A program made the translations under genes and the position numbers. DNA of 8,069 nt from JBHIBD01 sp046758865 (lineage in GTDB: Bacteria > Planctomycetota > Brocadiia > Brocadiales > Bathyanammoxibiaceae). Below the pieces are notes generated by a model. It was not told the origin of the DNA, did not search any database, and worked only from the letters and a program-made list of their open reading frames with translations. Location: positions 1 to 8,069 of the forward strand of contig JBHIBD010000084.1 of NCBI GenBank assembly GCA_046758865.1, given 5' to 3'. Of the stretch, positions 1-6,914 are shown piece by piece. Each line of letters begins with the position of its first letter. The stretch's first letter is position 1.

Positions 1-546
1 ATCACCGAGCGCAAACAGGCGGAGGAAGAACTGGAAGAGCTTGCGGCCACAGATGACCTTACAGGATTATTCAACCGCAGGCGTTTCTACGAGTTGCTGA
101 CCCATGCAATGGCAAGTGCGAAGAGGTTTGGTCACCCACTGTCGCTACTCTTCTTTGACCTGGATAACTTTAAGAGCTACAACGACACCTACGGGCATTT
201 AGAGGGGGACGCCGTACTGAAGGCAATAGAAGGATGCGCCAAGAGACTTATAAGACAGGACATAGATTTCTGTTGCAGGTACGGTGGAGAGGAGTTTACC
301 GTTATTTTACCAGAGACTACCAAAGAAATGGCCTTTAACGTAGCAGAAAGGTTCAGAAAGGAAGTCGAAAAACTAGAATTCTATCCCAAAACAGCTAAAG
401 ATGCATCAAGACCGGCAAAAATAACGATAAGCATTGGCGTGGCGGAGTTTAAAAATTACGATACAGACACCTTCGTCAACAAAGCTGATAAGGCAATGTA
501 CGAGGCAAAAAAACTGGGCAAGAACAAGGTTGCAATTTCTGAATAA
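1..546 (+). CDS. GGDEF diguanylate cyclase, C-terminal part (5' end outside window)
   Basis: The reading frame is open from base 1 to a TAA stop at 544-546, giving 181 residues of a larger protein. It begins with ITERKQAEEELEEL, the charged helical linker that typically follows a PAS domain, so a PAS sensor probably lies just upstream. The GGDEF domain follows: the entry motif ATDDLTGLFNRRRF (about residues 16-29), the metal-binding FFDLDNFK (Asp53), the nucleotide-binding NDTYGHLEGD, the active-site signature GGEEF at 95-99, and the late motif SIGVAEF plus ADKAMYEAKKLGKN. All catalytic landmarks are present, so it should make cyclic di-GMP from two GTP in the cytoplasm. The usual product-inhibition site (RxxD five residues before GGEEF) reads QDID, with the Arg one residue too early, so feedback inhibition may be weak. 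It converges on the FGE-like gene across a 75-bp gap in which I see no convincing terminator. The sensor type is unknown. Confidence 0.93.
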   Translation: MTERKQAEEELEELAATDDLTGLFNRRRFYELLTHAMASAKRFGHPLSLLFFDLDNFKSYNDTYGHLEGDAVLKAIEGCAKRLIRQDIDFCCRYGGEEFTVILPETTKEMAFNVAERFRKEVEKLEFYPKTAKDASRPAKITISIGVAEFKNYDTDTFVNKADKAMYEAKKLGKNKVAISE

Positions 547-621
547 AATCTACCCGCACGTTTAAGTTGACCGAGCATCCAAACATATTGGCTTTTGGCA
601 CCTTTTTGCTGCCCGGGATAA

Positions 622-1956
622 CTACGAAAGGTCTTTGGCGCAGCGGAAGCCAACGGCCTTGTTGTGCACGTTTGGCAGCTCTGACCTCCTGCTGGTACTC
701 CTCAGGAGAAAACCCCTGCCAAAACGCGAGCCGCCACGAGTAACCCTCCTTATACCCTTTTCTGGTCCTTTCGGACTGCTGGACGGGCTGATTTGGTAGT
801 AAAAGGGGTCGTACCAGTCGGCCACCCACTCAGACACACTCCCAGCCATGTCATAGCACCCGTAGGGGCTCTTGCCCTCTTCGTAACTTCCCACAGGCCT
901 GGCATCCACACCTATGTTGCACTTGCGGGGGTCCCAGGTGTTTCCCCAAGGCCACTTATTGCCGTTTGTACCCCTGGCAGCCTTCTCCCACTCTGCCTCC
1001 GTAGGCAGCCGCTTACCCGCCCAGGCAGCGTAGGCGTAGGCATCGAACCAATCTATCCTGGTCACAGGAAACTCGGGGTTGTTGTAATAAGCGTTTTCCC
1101 ACTCCCTTGGGGTGTGGTCCTTTCCCAGGGGTTCATCTTTATGGCACTTGCTGTGGTCGCCGGTTTTCCTTATATATTCCAGAAATTCATAATACTGGGC
1201 GTTGGTTACTTCGTATCGGTCCATGTAAAAGGCAGGCAGGTACACGGTATGCTGGGGCCTACAGTCATCTCTCTGGTTTTCTATCCCCATAATAAATTCA
1301 CCAGCATGTATGAGGACCATGTCCCATTTGTCCCGATTTTCTGCCAGGGCCTTTTTCATTAGCTCGTCCCGCTGCCCCAGGGTGTCATGTCGTTCCTTCC
1401 TCGCAGCCAAGGTCCTCTCCATTATGGTAATATATGAGAGGACCTCAGCGAAGTCCTCTGCGTCAGGTGCCAGGTTGATGTAATTTCTCAGGTGCCTCAC
1501 AGCCTCTTCCAGGTTGCCCAGTTTGCCATAGACCCATCCCATATTGTGTTGTAGTTCGGAAAAATTGGGATGCAGTGCCTCCGCTTTCAGGTATTCTTTG
1601 AGTGCCATGTCATAGTCACGCTGGTCGCTTAGTTTGTTTCCTTCTTTATAGTGCCCTAAAGCCAACTGCATTTTGCGCTCTAATTCTTCTCTCACTTTTT
1701 CTCCCGCTGGTACCAATTTCTCACCGTCGAGGGGACAGAACATTTCGGCTGGTCCCGCCATCCTGCCACATTTTGGGCACTGAAGGGTAACTACCTGCAC
1801 AACAAGTTTTGTACCGTCTACAGTACAGAAATTGGCATCTGCAGGGTATGTCGTGTTGCACTTGGGGCATATCTTGGCCTTTTCCTCGGCCAATAGTGTG
1901 GCGGCGAACAGTGTGATGGTGACGATGAGGAAAAGGGAGGTTAAAAACTTCTTCAT
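622..1956 (-). CDS. Exported zinc-ribbon/TPR protein with catalytic-Cys-less FGE (SUMF1-like) domain
   Basis: The 444-residue protein starts with a signal peptide (MKKFLTSLFLIVTITLFAAT, likely cleavage near LLA-EE at residue 23). No lipobox cysteine is visible, so a soluble periplasmic protein is likely. Two zinc-ribbon-like motifs follow, CPKC-x10-C-x2-DG (Cys30/33/44 and Cys60/63/74); each has Asp where the fourth Cys would be. Residues about 97-164 form two TPR-like repeats. Residues about 211-442 are an FGE-sulfatase/SUMF1 fold: MVLIHAGEFIMG, FYMDRYEVTNAQYYEF, VTRIDWFDAYAYAAWAGKRL, PTEAEWEKAARG, WPWGN, YDMAGSVSEWVADWY, RVTRGGS and VGFRCAKD. True formylglycine-generating enzymes need a Cys pair between GGS and GFRC; none is present there, so sulfatase activation is unlikely. 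The ATG lies inside the valS stop (ATGA overlap) with only a weak upstream AGAGAG, implying translation coupled to valS. The role is unknown; a structural, binding or different enzymatic use of the fold is possible. Confidence 0.9.
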   Translation of the reverse strand: MKKFLTSLFLIVTITLFAATLLAEEKAKICPKCNTTYPADANFCTVDGTKLVVQVVTLQCPKCGRMAGPAEMFCPLDGEKLVPAGEKVREELERKMQLALGHYKEGNKLSDQRDYDMALKEYLKAEALHPNFSELQHNMGWVYGKLGNLEEAVRHLRNYINLAPDAEDFAEVLSYITIMERTLAARKERHDTLGQRDELMKKALAENRDKWDMVLIHAGEFIMGIENQRDDCRPQHTVYLPAFYMDRYEVTNAQYYEFLEYIRKTGDHSKCHKDEPLGKDHTPREWENAYYNNPEFPVTRIDWFDAYAYAAWAGKRLPTEAEWEKAARGTNGNKWPWGNTWDPRKCNIGVDARPVGSYEEGKSPYGCYDMAGSVSEWVADWYDPFYYQISPSSSPKGPEKGIRRVTRGGSRFGRGFLLRSTSRRSELPNVHNKAVGFRCAKDLS

Positions 1957-4619
1957 CTCTCTAAATCAGCCAGTATTTGCCTCAGTTTGCTTATCTGTTC
2001 AGAGAGTTCAGTTTCCTGTAACCGCTCTCTGTCAACAATATCAGGTGGTGCCTTCTGTACGAAATCTTTATTGGATAGTTTTTGCTTAACCTTTTGGAGG
2101 TGCGCCTCCAATTGGGTGATGCGCTTTTGCTGACGTTCTTTTTCGACATCAACATCTATTATTCCCGACAGTGGAACAAATATCTGGAGCTGTCCCACCA
2201 CAGCGCTGGCAGAGGAGGGGGGCTTGGGCAGGTCCTTCCCTATCTCTAAGTCCTTTAAGCAAGCCATTTGTTTTAGAAATCTCGAATGTTCTTCCAGCAT
2301 CTGTACACTCTCCGTACTGCTTGCGGAGATGAAGGCTGCCAGGGGTTGTTTTTCGGGGATGTTCAGGTTTCGCCGTATATTTCGCAGCGACCGTACTATC
2401 CCCTGGAGTAACCCCATAACCCTTTCTGTCTCAAGGTCTTGAGCCTCAGCCTTGGGCCATGAGGCTATTATTACACCCTCTTCAAGCCGACCATTTCCCC
2501 CGAGATTATCCCGTAAGGTCTGCCATGTCTCCTCAGTGAGGAAGGGGGCAAAGGGGTGGAGGAGTTTCAGGGTGTCTCGAAATACATGGATGAGTACGGA
2601 CTTTACAATTGCCTTATCCCCCTGACTACCGGGTTCACGAAGCCTCGGCTTTATTATCTCCAGATACCAATCACAGAGCTCATGCCAGAAAAAGTCATAG
2701 ACCGTCCGTAAGGCATCATTGAACCTGAACCTTTCCAACGCATTAGTTACAGCGCTGACTGTCATATTAAGCCGGCTCAGTATCCACTTGTCCTCAAAGC
2801 TCAACTCACCTTTTACGGTAGTAAGGGCCGGGGGTGTTGGGCCCTCAAGGTTCATGAGTATGAACCTGGCAGCATTCCATACCTTGTTGGTGAAATTCCG
2901 ACCCATTTCAAACCTGCTCTCTGAGAGCTTTATGTCCTGGCCCTCAGTAGTGAGGAGCAGAATTGACATCCTTACTGCATCGGCACCGTAGCGCTCTGTC
3001 ATCTCCAAAGGGTCTATACCGTTGCCCAATGATTTGCTCATCTTCCTGCCCAGCTCATCCAGTATGGTGCCGTGGATGTACACTTTATGGAATGGTACCT
3101 CACCAAGCATCTCAAGCCCCATCATCACCATCCTGGCCACCCAGAAGTATATTATCCCCCTATCGGTTACCAGTACGCTGGTGGGATAGTAGTTTCTTAG
3201 CTCGGCCGTCTCTTCTGGCCAACCAAGGGTGGAAAATGGCCAGAGGGCCGAACTGAACCATGTGTCCAAGACGTCCGGGTCTTGGACCAAGCTTGTACCC
3301 TGACATTTAGAGCACGCACCCGGGGTGGTTATCGAGACGTTTATTTCTCCGCAATCCTTACAGCACCACGCAGGTATCTGGTGACCCCACCAAATCTGTC
3401 GTGATATGCACCAATCTCTGACGTTTTCCAGCCAGTCTAGATATACCTTTGTCCACCTTTCCGGGTAAAACGTAACTGAACCCCCTTCGGTGGCCTTTAT
3501 GGCCGCCTCTGCCAGAGGCCTCATCTTTACAAACCACTGGTCAGACAGGTAAGGCTCGATCACGGTATGGCACCTGTAGCAGTGCCCCACGGAATGGGTG
3601 TATGGTTCAATCTTGGCGATGAGCCTCTTATGCCTCAGTTCTTCCACCAGGGCCTCCCTGCATTCGTATCTGTCCATGCCGGCATATTCCCCGGCATTCT
3701 TGCTCATCGTCCCATCTCCCTCCATAACCACTACAGGCTCAAGCCCATGGCGGAGCGACATCTCAAAATCGTTAGGGTCGTGGGCGGGGGTTACCTTCAC
3801 AACCCCTGTGCCAAACTCCTTGTCCACCATCTCATCAGCAATTACCGGAATCTCCCTGCCTACTATGGGCAGGGAGAGTGTCTCGCCGATAAAGTCCTTA
3901 TAGCGTTCGTCTTCTGGGTTTACCGCTACTGCCACGTCTCCCAGCATGGTCTCTGGTCTTGTTGTGGCGACGGTCATGCTCAGGTGGCGCTCGTCCCTGA
4001 ACGGATACTTGATATACCAAAGGTGGCCGTTGTGGGCCTCGTGGTCCACCTCATCATCTGCAAGTGCTGTCTGGCACCTGGGACACCAGTTAATGATATA
4101 TTTACCACGATATATCAGTCCCTTTTCCCACAGTCGTACAAAGGCCTCTCTAACGGCCGCTGAAAGGCCCTCATCCATTGTAAACCGCTCCCTCTCCCAA
4201 TCGCAGGAGCTGCCAAGTTTTTTAAGTTGCTTTATGATAGTGGAGCCATACTCATCCTTCCATTCCCAGATGGCCTTGAGGAATTTCTCGCGGCCCATCT
4301 CCTCCCTTCTAAGCCCCTTTTGTATAAGTTCTCTCTCCACTACGTTCTGCGTGGCGATGCCAGCATGGTCTGTGCCAGGCATCCAGAGGGTATTGTAGCC
4401 CTGCATCCTCCTCCACCTGATTAGTACGTCTTGAAGGATCGTGTTAAACGCGTGGCCCATGTGGAGTACACCCGTAATATTTGGTGGAGGGATAACAATG
4501 GCAAAACTTCTCCTGTTTTGGTCCGGTTCGCTGTGAAAGTACCTGCGCTCCTCCCAAAAGCTGTATCGCTCGTCTTCTATTTCTTTGGGATTGTACTTTG
4601 GGGTTAAGACCGTGGTCAT
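1953..4619 (-). CDS. valS: Valyl-tRNA synthetase
   Basis: This 888-residue class Ia aminoacyl-tRNA synthetase charges tRNA-Val with valine in the cytoplasm, and its length is normal for the family. The Rossmann signature PPPNITGVLHMGHAFN carries HMGH at 53-56, and KMSKS is at 526-530 (GRKMSKSLGNGIDP). The CP1 editing domain, which hydrolyses mischarged Thr-tRNA, spans roughly 200-350 with ATTRPETMLGD at 218-228. Cysteine pairs consistent with zinc sites are CPRC (179-182), CYRC (347-350), CCKDC (419-423) and CSKC (436-439). The RDWCISRQIWWGHQIPAW block is typical of ValS. The anticodon-binding helical domain follows, and the last ~70 residues form the tRNA-binding coiled-coil arm (EKERQQKRITQLEAHL onward). 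The ATG at 4619 is 2 nt after the cimA stop, and no strong Shine-Dalgarno is seen, so translational coupling is likely. The 3' end overlaps the FGE-like gene by 4 nt. I found no T-box-like leader in front of it, as expected for an internal operon gene. Confidence 0.98.
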   Translation of the reverse strand: MTTVLTPKYNPKEIEDERYSFWEERRYFHSEPDQNRRSFAIVIPPPNITGVLHMGHAFNTILQDVLIRWRRMQGYNTLWMPGTDHAGIATQNVVERELIQKGLRREEMGREKFLKAIWEWKDEYGSTIIKQLKKLGSSCDWERERFTMDEGLSAAVREAFVRLWEKGLIYRGKYIINWCPRCQTALADDEVDHEAHNGHLWYIKYPFRDERHLSMTVATTRPETMLGDVAVAVNPEDERYKDFIGETLSLPIVGREIPVIADEMVDKEFGTGVVKVTPAHDPNDFEMSLRHGLEPVVVMEGDGTMSKNAGEYAGMDRYECREALVEELRHKRLIAKIEPYTHSVGHCYRCHTVIEPYLSDQWFVKMRPLAEAAIKATEGGSVTFYPERWTKVYLDWLENVRDWCISRQIWWGHQIPAWCCKDCGEINVSITTPGACSKCQGTSLVQDPDVLDTWFSSALWPFSTLGWPEETAELRNYYPTSVLVTDRGIIYFWVARMVMMGLEMLGEVPFHKVYIHGTILDELGRKMSKSLGNGIDPLEMTERYGADAVRMSILLLTTEGQDIKLSESRFEMGRNFTNKVWNAARFILMNLEGPTPPALTTVKGELSFEDKWILSRLNMTVSAVTNALERFRFNDALRTVYDFFWHELCDWYLEIIKPRLREPGSQGDKAIVKSVLIHVFRDTLKLLHPFAPFLTEETWQTLRDNLGGNGRLEEGVIIASWPKAEAQDLETERVMGLLQGIVRSLRNIRRNLNIPEKQPLAAFISASSTESVQMLEEHSRFLKQMACLKDLEIGKDLPKPPSSASAVVGQLQIFVPLSGIIDVDVEKERQQKRITQLEAHLQKVKQKLSNKDFVQKAPPDIVDRERLQETELSEQISKLRQILADLER

Positions 4620-4621
4620 TG

Positions 4622-6217
4622 CTACTTGGTTTTTAACACCTTGGCCTGTGCCTGAGTGGCCCTTTCCTCATCCTTAAGAAGCTTGTACTCAATGCTATCC
4701 ACCAAGGCCTCCCAGCTAGCCTCGATGATGTTCTCGGACACGCCCACCGTACCCCAGATGTCTTGCTGGTCCTGGGACTGGATGATGACCCTGACCTTGG
4801 CAGCGGTGCCGTCCTTTGGGTCTATGACCCTGACCTTGAAGTCAACTAGGTGCATTTCCTTAAGATTCGGATAGAATTTCTCTAGCGCCTTCCTCAGTGC
4901 CGCATCCAGGGCGTTTACAGGGCCATCTCCCTCTGCAGCAGTTAACTCCTCCACGCCGCCCACATTAATCTTGACAGTAGCCTCAGTCACTGGCTGACCG
5001 TCATGCTTCTCCACTATTGCACGAAAACCTACCAGGTCGAAGAAGCTCTTATGCTTCCCCAGTGCCTTTTTTACCAACATCTCAAATGAGGCCTCTGCAG
5101 ACTCATAGTGATAGCCCTTGTGCTCAAGGTCCTGAACCTGCTTTAGTATCTTCTTCATCAACTCTTTGTCGTGGGTTATGTCATACCTCTCCATTTTGGC
5201 CAGGATGGTCGCATTTCCAGAGAGTTCAGAGATGAGTATGCGTCTCTCATTCCCCACCACGTCAGGGGATATGTGCTCATAAGTATGCTGGTTTTTCCTC
5301 ATTGCATCCACGTGGAGGCCGCCTTTGTGGGCAAACGCACTGATGCCTACAAAGGGTTGATTTGACCTGGAGACAAGATTTGCCACCTCGTTAACATAGC
5401 GCGAAACCTCGGTCAACTTCTTCAATTTTCCTTCGTCCAGGCACTTTAGGCCCTTTTTCAATGTAAGGTCAGGAATGACAGAACAGAGGTCCGCATTACC
5501 GCATCGCTCGCCGAACCCGTTTATGGTCCCCTGCACGTGTATAACGCCCCCATCCACTGCCGCAAGCGTGTTGGCCACGGCCAGGTCGCAGTCGTTGTGG
5601 GCATGGATGCCCAACGGAACCTTCACCTGGCCCCTTGCCTTTTTTACCATCTCTAATATGTCAGAAGGGAGGCAGCCACCGTTGGTATCGCAGAGTACTA
5701 TGGTGTCGGCCCCAGAGGCCGCAGCAACCTTTAACACCTTCAAGGCATACCTTGAATTGCTCCTGTACCCGTCAAAGAAGTGCTCTATGTCTACAAATAC
5801 GTCCCTGTCCCGTGACTTTAGGAATTTGACAGTATCCGATATCATGTCCAAATTGTCTTCTGCTGAGACTCGGAGCACCTCTTTGACATGGAGGTCCCAC
5901 CCCTTGGCCACAATGGTTACCACCGGGGTCTCGGCCTTTAGTAGGGCCTGTAGCCCTGAGTCCTCCTCCGCCTTTTTACCCGCCTTTCGCGTGCTGCCAA
6001 ATGCAACAACCTTTGCGTGTGAAAACTTACGTGAGGCGATATCCCTAAAAAACTCCCTATCCTTTGGGTTAGAGGCGGGATAACCGCCTTCTACATAGTC
6101 TACCCCCAGGTCATCAAGCCTTAGGGCGATACCCATCTTGTCCTGTACAGAGAAGAATATCCCTTCGGCCTGGGTCCCGTCACGCAGTGTCGTGTCGTAA
6201 ACAGTTATTTTCTTCAT
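4622..6217 (-). CDS. cimA: (R)-citramalate synthase, CimA type
   Basis: The 531-residue protein belongs to the DRE-TIM metallolyase family with a LeuA-type regulatory domain. The N-terminal TIM barrel has the catalytic DTTLRDGTQ (residues 8-16), the metal-binding HAHND (205-209) and GFGERCGNADL (234-244). Residues about 395-512 form the LeuA allosteric/dimerisation domain (VNALDAALRKAL, VDFKVRVIDPKDGTAAKVRV), where isoleucine normally binds in feedback control. The start MKKITVYDTTLRDGTQAEG and the overall length match the citramalate synthase subfamily rather than 2-isopropylmalate synthase or homocitrate synthase. The enzyme condenses pyruvate with acetyl-CoA to citramalate, giving 2-oxobutyrate for isoleucine without threonine deaminase. 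Substrate choice cannot be proved from sequence by eye. The start at 6217 has no good Shine-Dalgarno; the preceding 202 bp are filled with hairpins. valS starts 2 nt after its TAG stop. The neighbouring lysC feeds the alternative threonine-dependent route to isoleucine. Confidence 0.92.
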   Translation of the reverse strand: MKKITVYDTTLRDGTQAEGIFFSVQDKMGIALRLDDLGVDYVEGGYPASNPKDREFFRDIASRKFSHAKVVAFGSTRKAGKKAEEDSGLQALLKAETPVVTIVAKGWDLHVKEVLRVSAEDNLDMISDTVKFLKSRDRDVFVDIEHFFDGYRSNSRYALKVLKVAAASGADTIVLCDTNGGCLPSDILEMVKKARGQVKVPLGIHAHNDCDLAVANTLAAVDGGVIHVQGTINGFGERCGNADLCSVIPDLTLKKGLKCLDEGKLKKLTEVSRYVNEVANLVSRSNQPFVGISAFAHKGGLHVDAMRKNQHTYEHISPDVVGNERRILISELSGNATILAKMERYDITHDKELMKKILKQVQDLEHKGYHYESAEASFEMLVKKALGKHKSFFDLVGFRAIVEKHDGQPVTEATVKINVGGVEELTAAEGDGPVNALDAALRKALEKFYPNLKEMHLVDFKVRVIDPKDGTAAKVRVIIQSQDQQDIWGTVGVSENIIEASWEALVDSIEYKLLKDEERATQAQAKVLKTK

Positions 6218-6250
6218 TGTTTAAACAAGTCTACCAAATGAGACCTTGCT

Positions 6251-6307
6251 GTGGCGTCCGATCTCCGTATCGGACGTCTTACGTCGGGTGCGGAGACCCG
6301 ACGCTAC
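6251..6307. repeat. 57-bp foldback of two hairpins with compensated stems
   Basis: Two perfect 8-bp hairpins stand side by side. The first is CGTCCGAT / loop CTCCGT / ATCGGACG (6255-6276); the second is CGTCGGGT / loop GCGGAG / ACCCGACG (6282-6303). The second is an inverted copy of the first around a 5-bp centre (6277-6281). Comparing the two 26-bp arms, I count 20 identical positions. Four of the six differences are two base pairs changed on both sides of the stem, so pairing is preserved in each copy. The two loops are also complementary to each other at 5 of 6 bases. It lies in the lysC-cimA gap and would be transcribed as part of the cimA leader if the two genes share a transcript. It resembles dispersed bacterial foldback repeats (REP/BIME-like); a role in mRNA stability or partial termination is possible but not shown. 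Confidence 0.8.
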
Positions 6308-6313
6308 AAAACT

Positions 6314-6348
6314 CCCCACCCCTACCCTCCCCCCGTCAAGGGGGAGGG
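6314..6348 (-). repeat. C/G-rich hairpin overlapping a G-quadruplex motif
   Basis: On the plus strand CCCTCCCCC (6325-6333) pairs perfectly with GGGGGAGGG (6340-6348) around the loop CGTCAA, a 9-bp GC-rich stem. The minus strand of 6314-6334 reads G6-A-G3-TA-G4-T-G4, four G-runs with 1-2 nt loops, the classic pattern of a stable parallel G-quadruplex. The two structures share bases, so they compete. The minus strand is the sense strand for lysC and cimA, so the G-rich form would be in the mRNA. No T-run directly follows the stem on the minus strand (a TTTT comes about 16 nt later), so it is not a standard intrinsic terminator. It adjoins the 57-bp foldback and may be part of the same composite repeat. 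Confidence 0.7.
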
Positions 6349-6355
6349 AATAGTG

Positions 6356-6388
6356 GTAAGGTGCGTCAAGACACACTCTATACCTTAC
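6356..6388. repeat. 7-bp inverted repeat downstream of lysC
   Basis: GTAAGGT (6356-6362) and ACCTTAC (6382-6388) are perfect inverted arms separated by 19 nt. It lies about 30 bp after the lysC stop. It could form a weak hairpin in the lysC 3' region, but there is no following T-tract and the loop is long, so I do not call it a terminator. Confidence 0.3.
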
Positions 6389-6419
6389 TAAGCTCTGAGA
6401 GGCAGTGTATAACGGCAAA

Positions 6420-6914
6420 TTATCTCACCTCTTGCCCCACTTTTTCCAGCTCGAAGGCCTTGTGTACGGCCTTCAGTGCACGCTCTGCCTGTGACTCATC
6501 AATGACACAGGAGATCTTTATCTCTGAGGTGCTTATCATCTGGATATTTATTTTCTCTTCCGCAAGTGCGTGGAACATCTTTTCGGCAATCCCGCAGTGG
6601 CTTCGCATGCCTATACCCACAACAGAGAGTTTTGCCACCTTGCTGTCGGCACTGGCCTCCTGGGCACCTATCTCCTTCTGTATCTTCCGTGCCGCCGCCA
6701 TCGCAGCGTCGAGGTCTGCCTTTGGTACAGTGAAGGTAATATCAGCAAGGCCGTGTGAGCCTATGTTCTGGATTATCATGTCCACATTGATGTTATTCTG
6801 GGCCATTTCTCTAAAAATCTTGGCAGCCTGTCCGGGTCTGTCTGGGATGCCTCTGACGGTCACCTTGGCCTCATCCTTGGTAACCGCGGCCCCACTGACC
6901 ACGATGTCCTCCAT
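6420..6914 (-). CDS. Predicted internal-start LysC regulatory (beta) subunit
   Basis: Within lysC, in frame, an ATG at 6914 (Met247, MEDIVVSGAAVTKDEAKVTV) is preceded by a perfect AGGAGG with 8 nt spacing. The product would be 164 residues holding both ACT domains and no kinase domain. Bacillus subtilis aspartokinase II and Corynebacterium aspartokinase make exactly this kind of beta subunit from an in-frame internal start at the equivalent place, forming an alpha2-beta2 enzyme. The signal here is stronger than that of the full-length start. What I see is the ribosome-binding site, the ATG and the domain boundary; production of the subunit is an inference. The AGGAGG could also be a by-product of the codons for Gln-Glu-Ala. 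Confidence 0.5.
   Translation of the reverse strand: MEDIVVSGAAVTKDEAKVTVRGIPDRPGQAAKIFREMAQNNINVDMIIQNIGSHGLADITFTVPKADLDAAMAAARKIQKEIGAQEASADSKVAKLSVVGIGMRSHCGIAEKMFHALAEEKINIQMISTSEIKISCVIDESQAERALKAVHKAFELEKVGQEVR

Noticed and set aside
547..621. Bidirectional terminator between the cyclase and the FGE-like gene
   Set aside because: Only a 4-bp CCAA/TTGG stem and scattered T-runs are visible; no GC-rich stem is followed by a T-tract.
793..1362. 189-codon plus-strand ORF
   Set aside because: It lies antisense to the conserved FGE domain of the 622-1956 gene.
3567..4163. 198-codon plus-strand ORF
   Set aside because: It lies antisense to valS, in the editing domain and adjoining region, and has no domain of its own.
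5475..6083. 202-codon plus-strand ORF
   Set aside because: It lies entirely antisense to cimA and has no recognisable domain.
6325..6348. Intrinsic terminator for lysC
   Set aside because: The stem is strong, but the minus strand continues with further G-runs rather than a T-tract, so it does not meet the standard definition.
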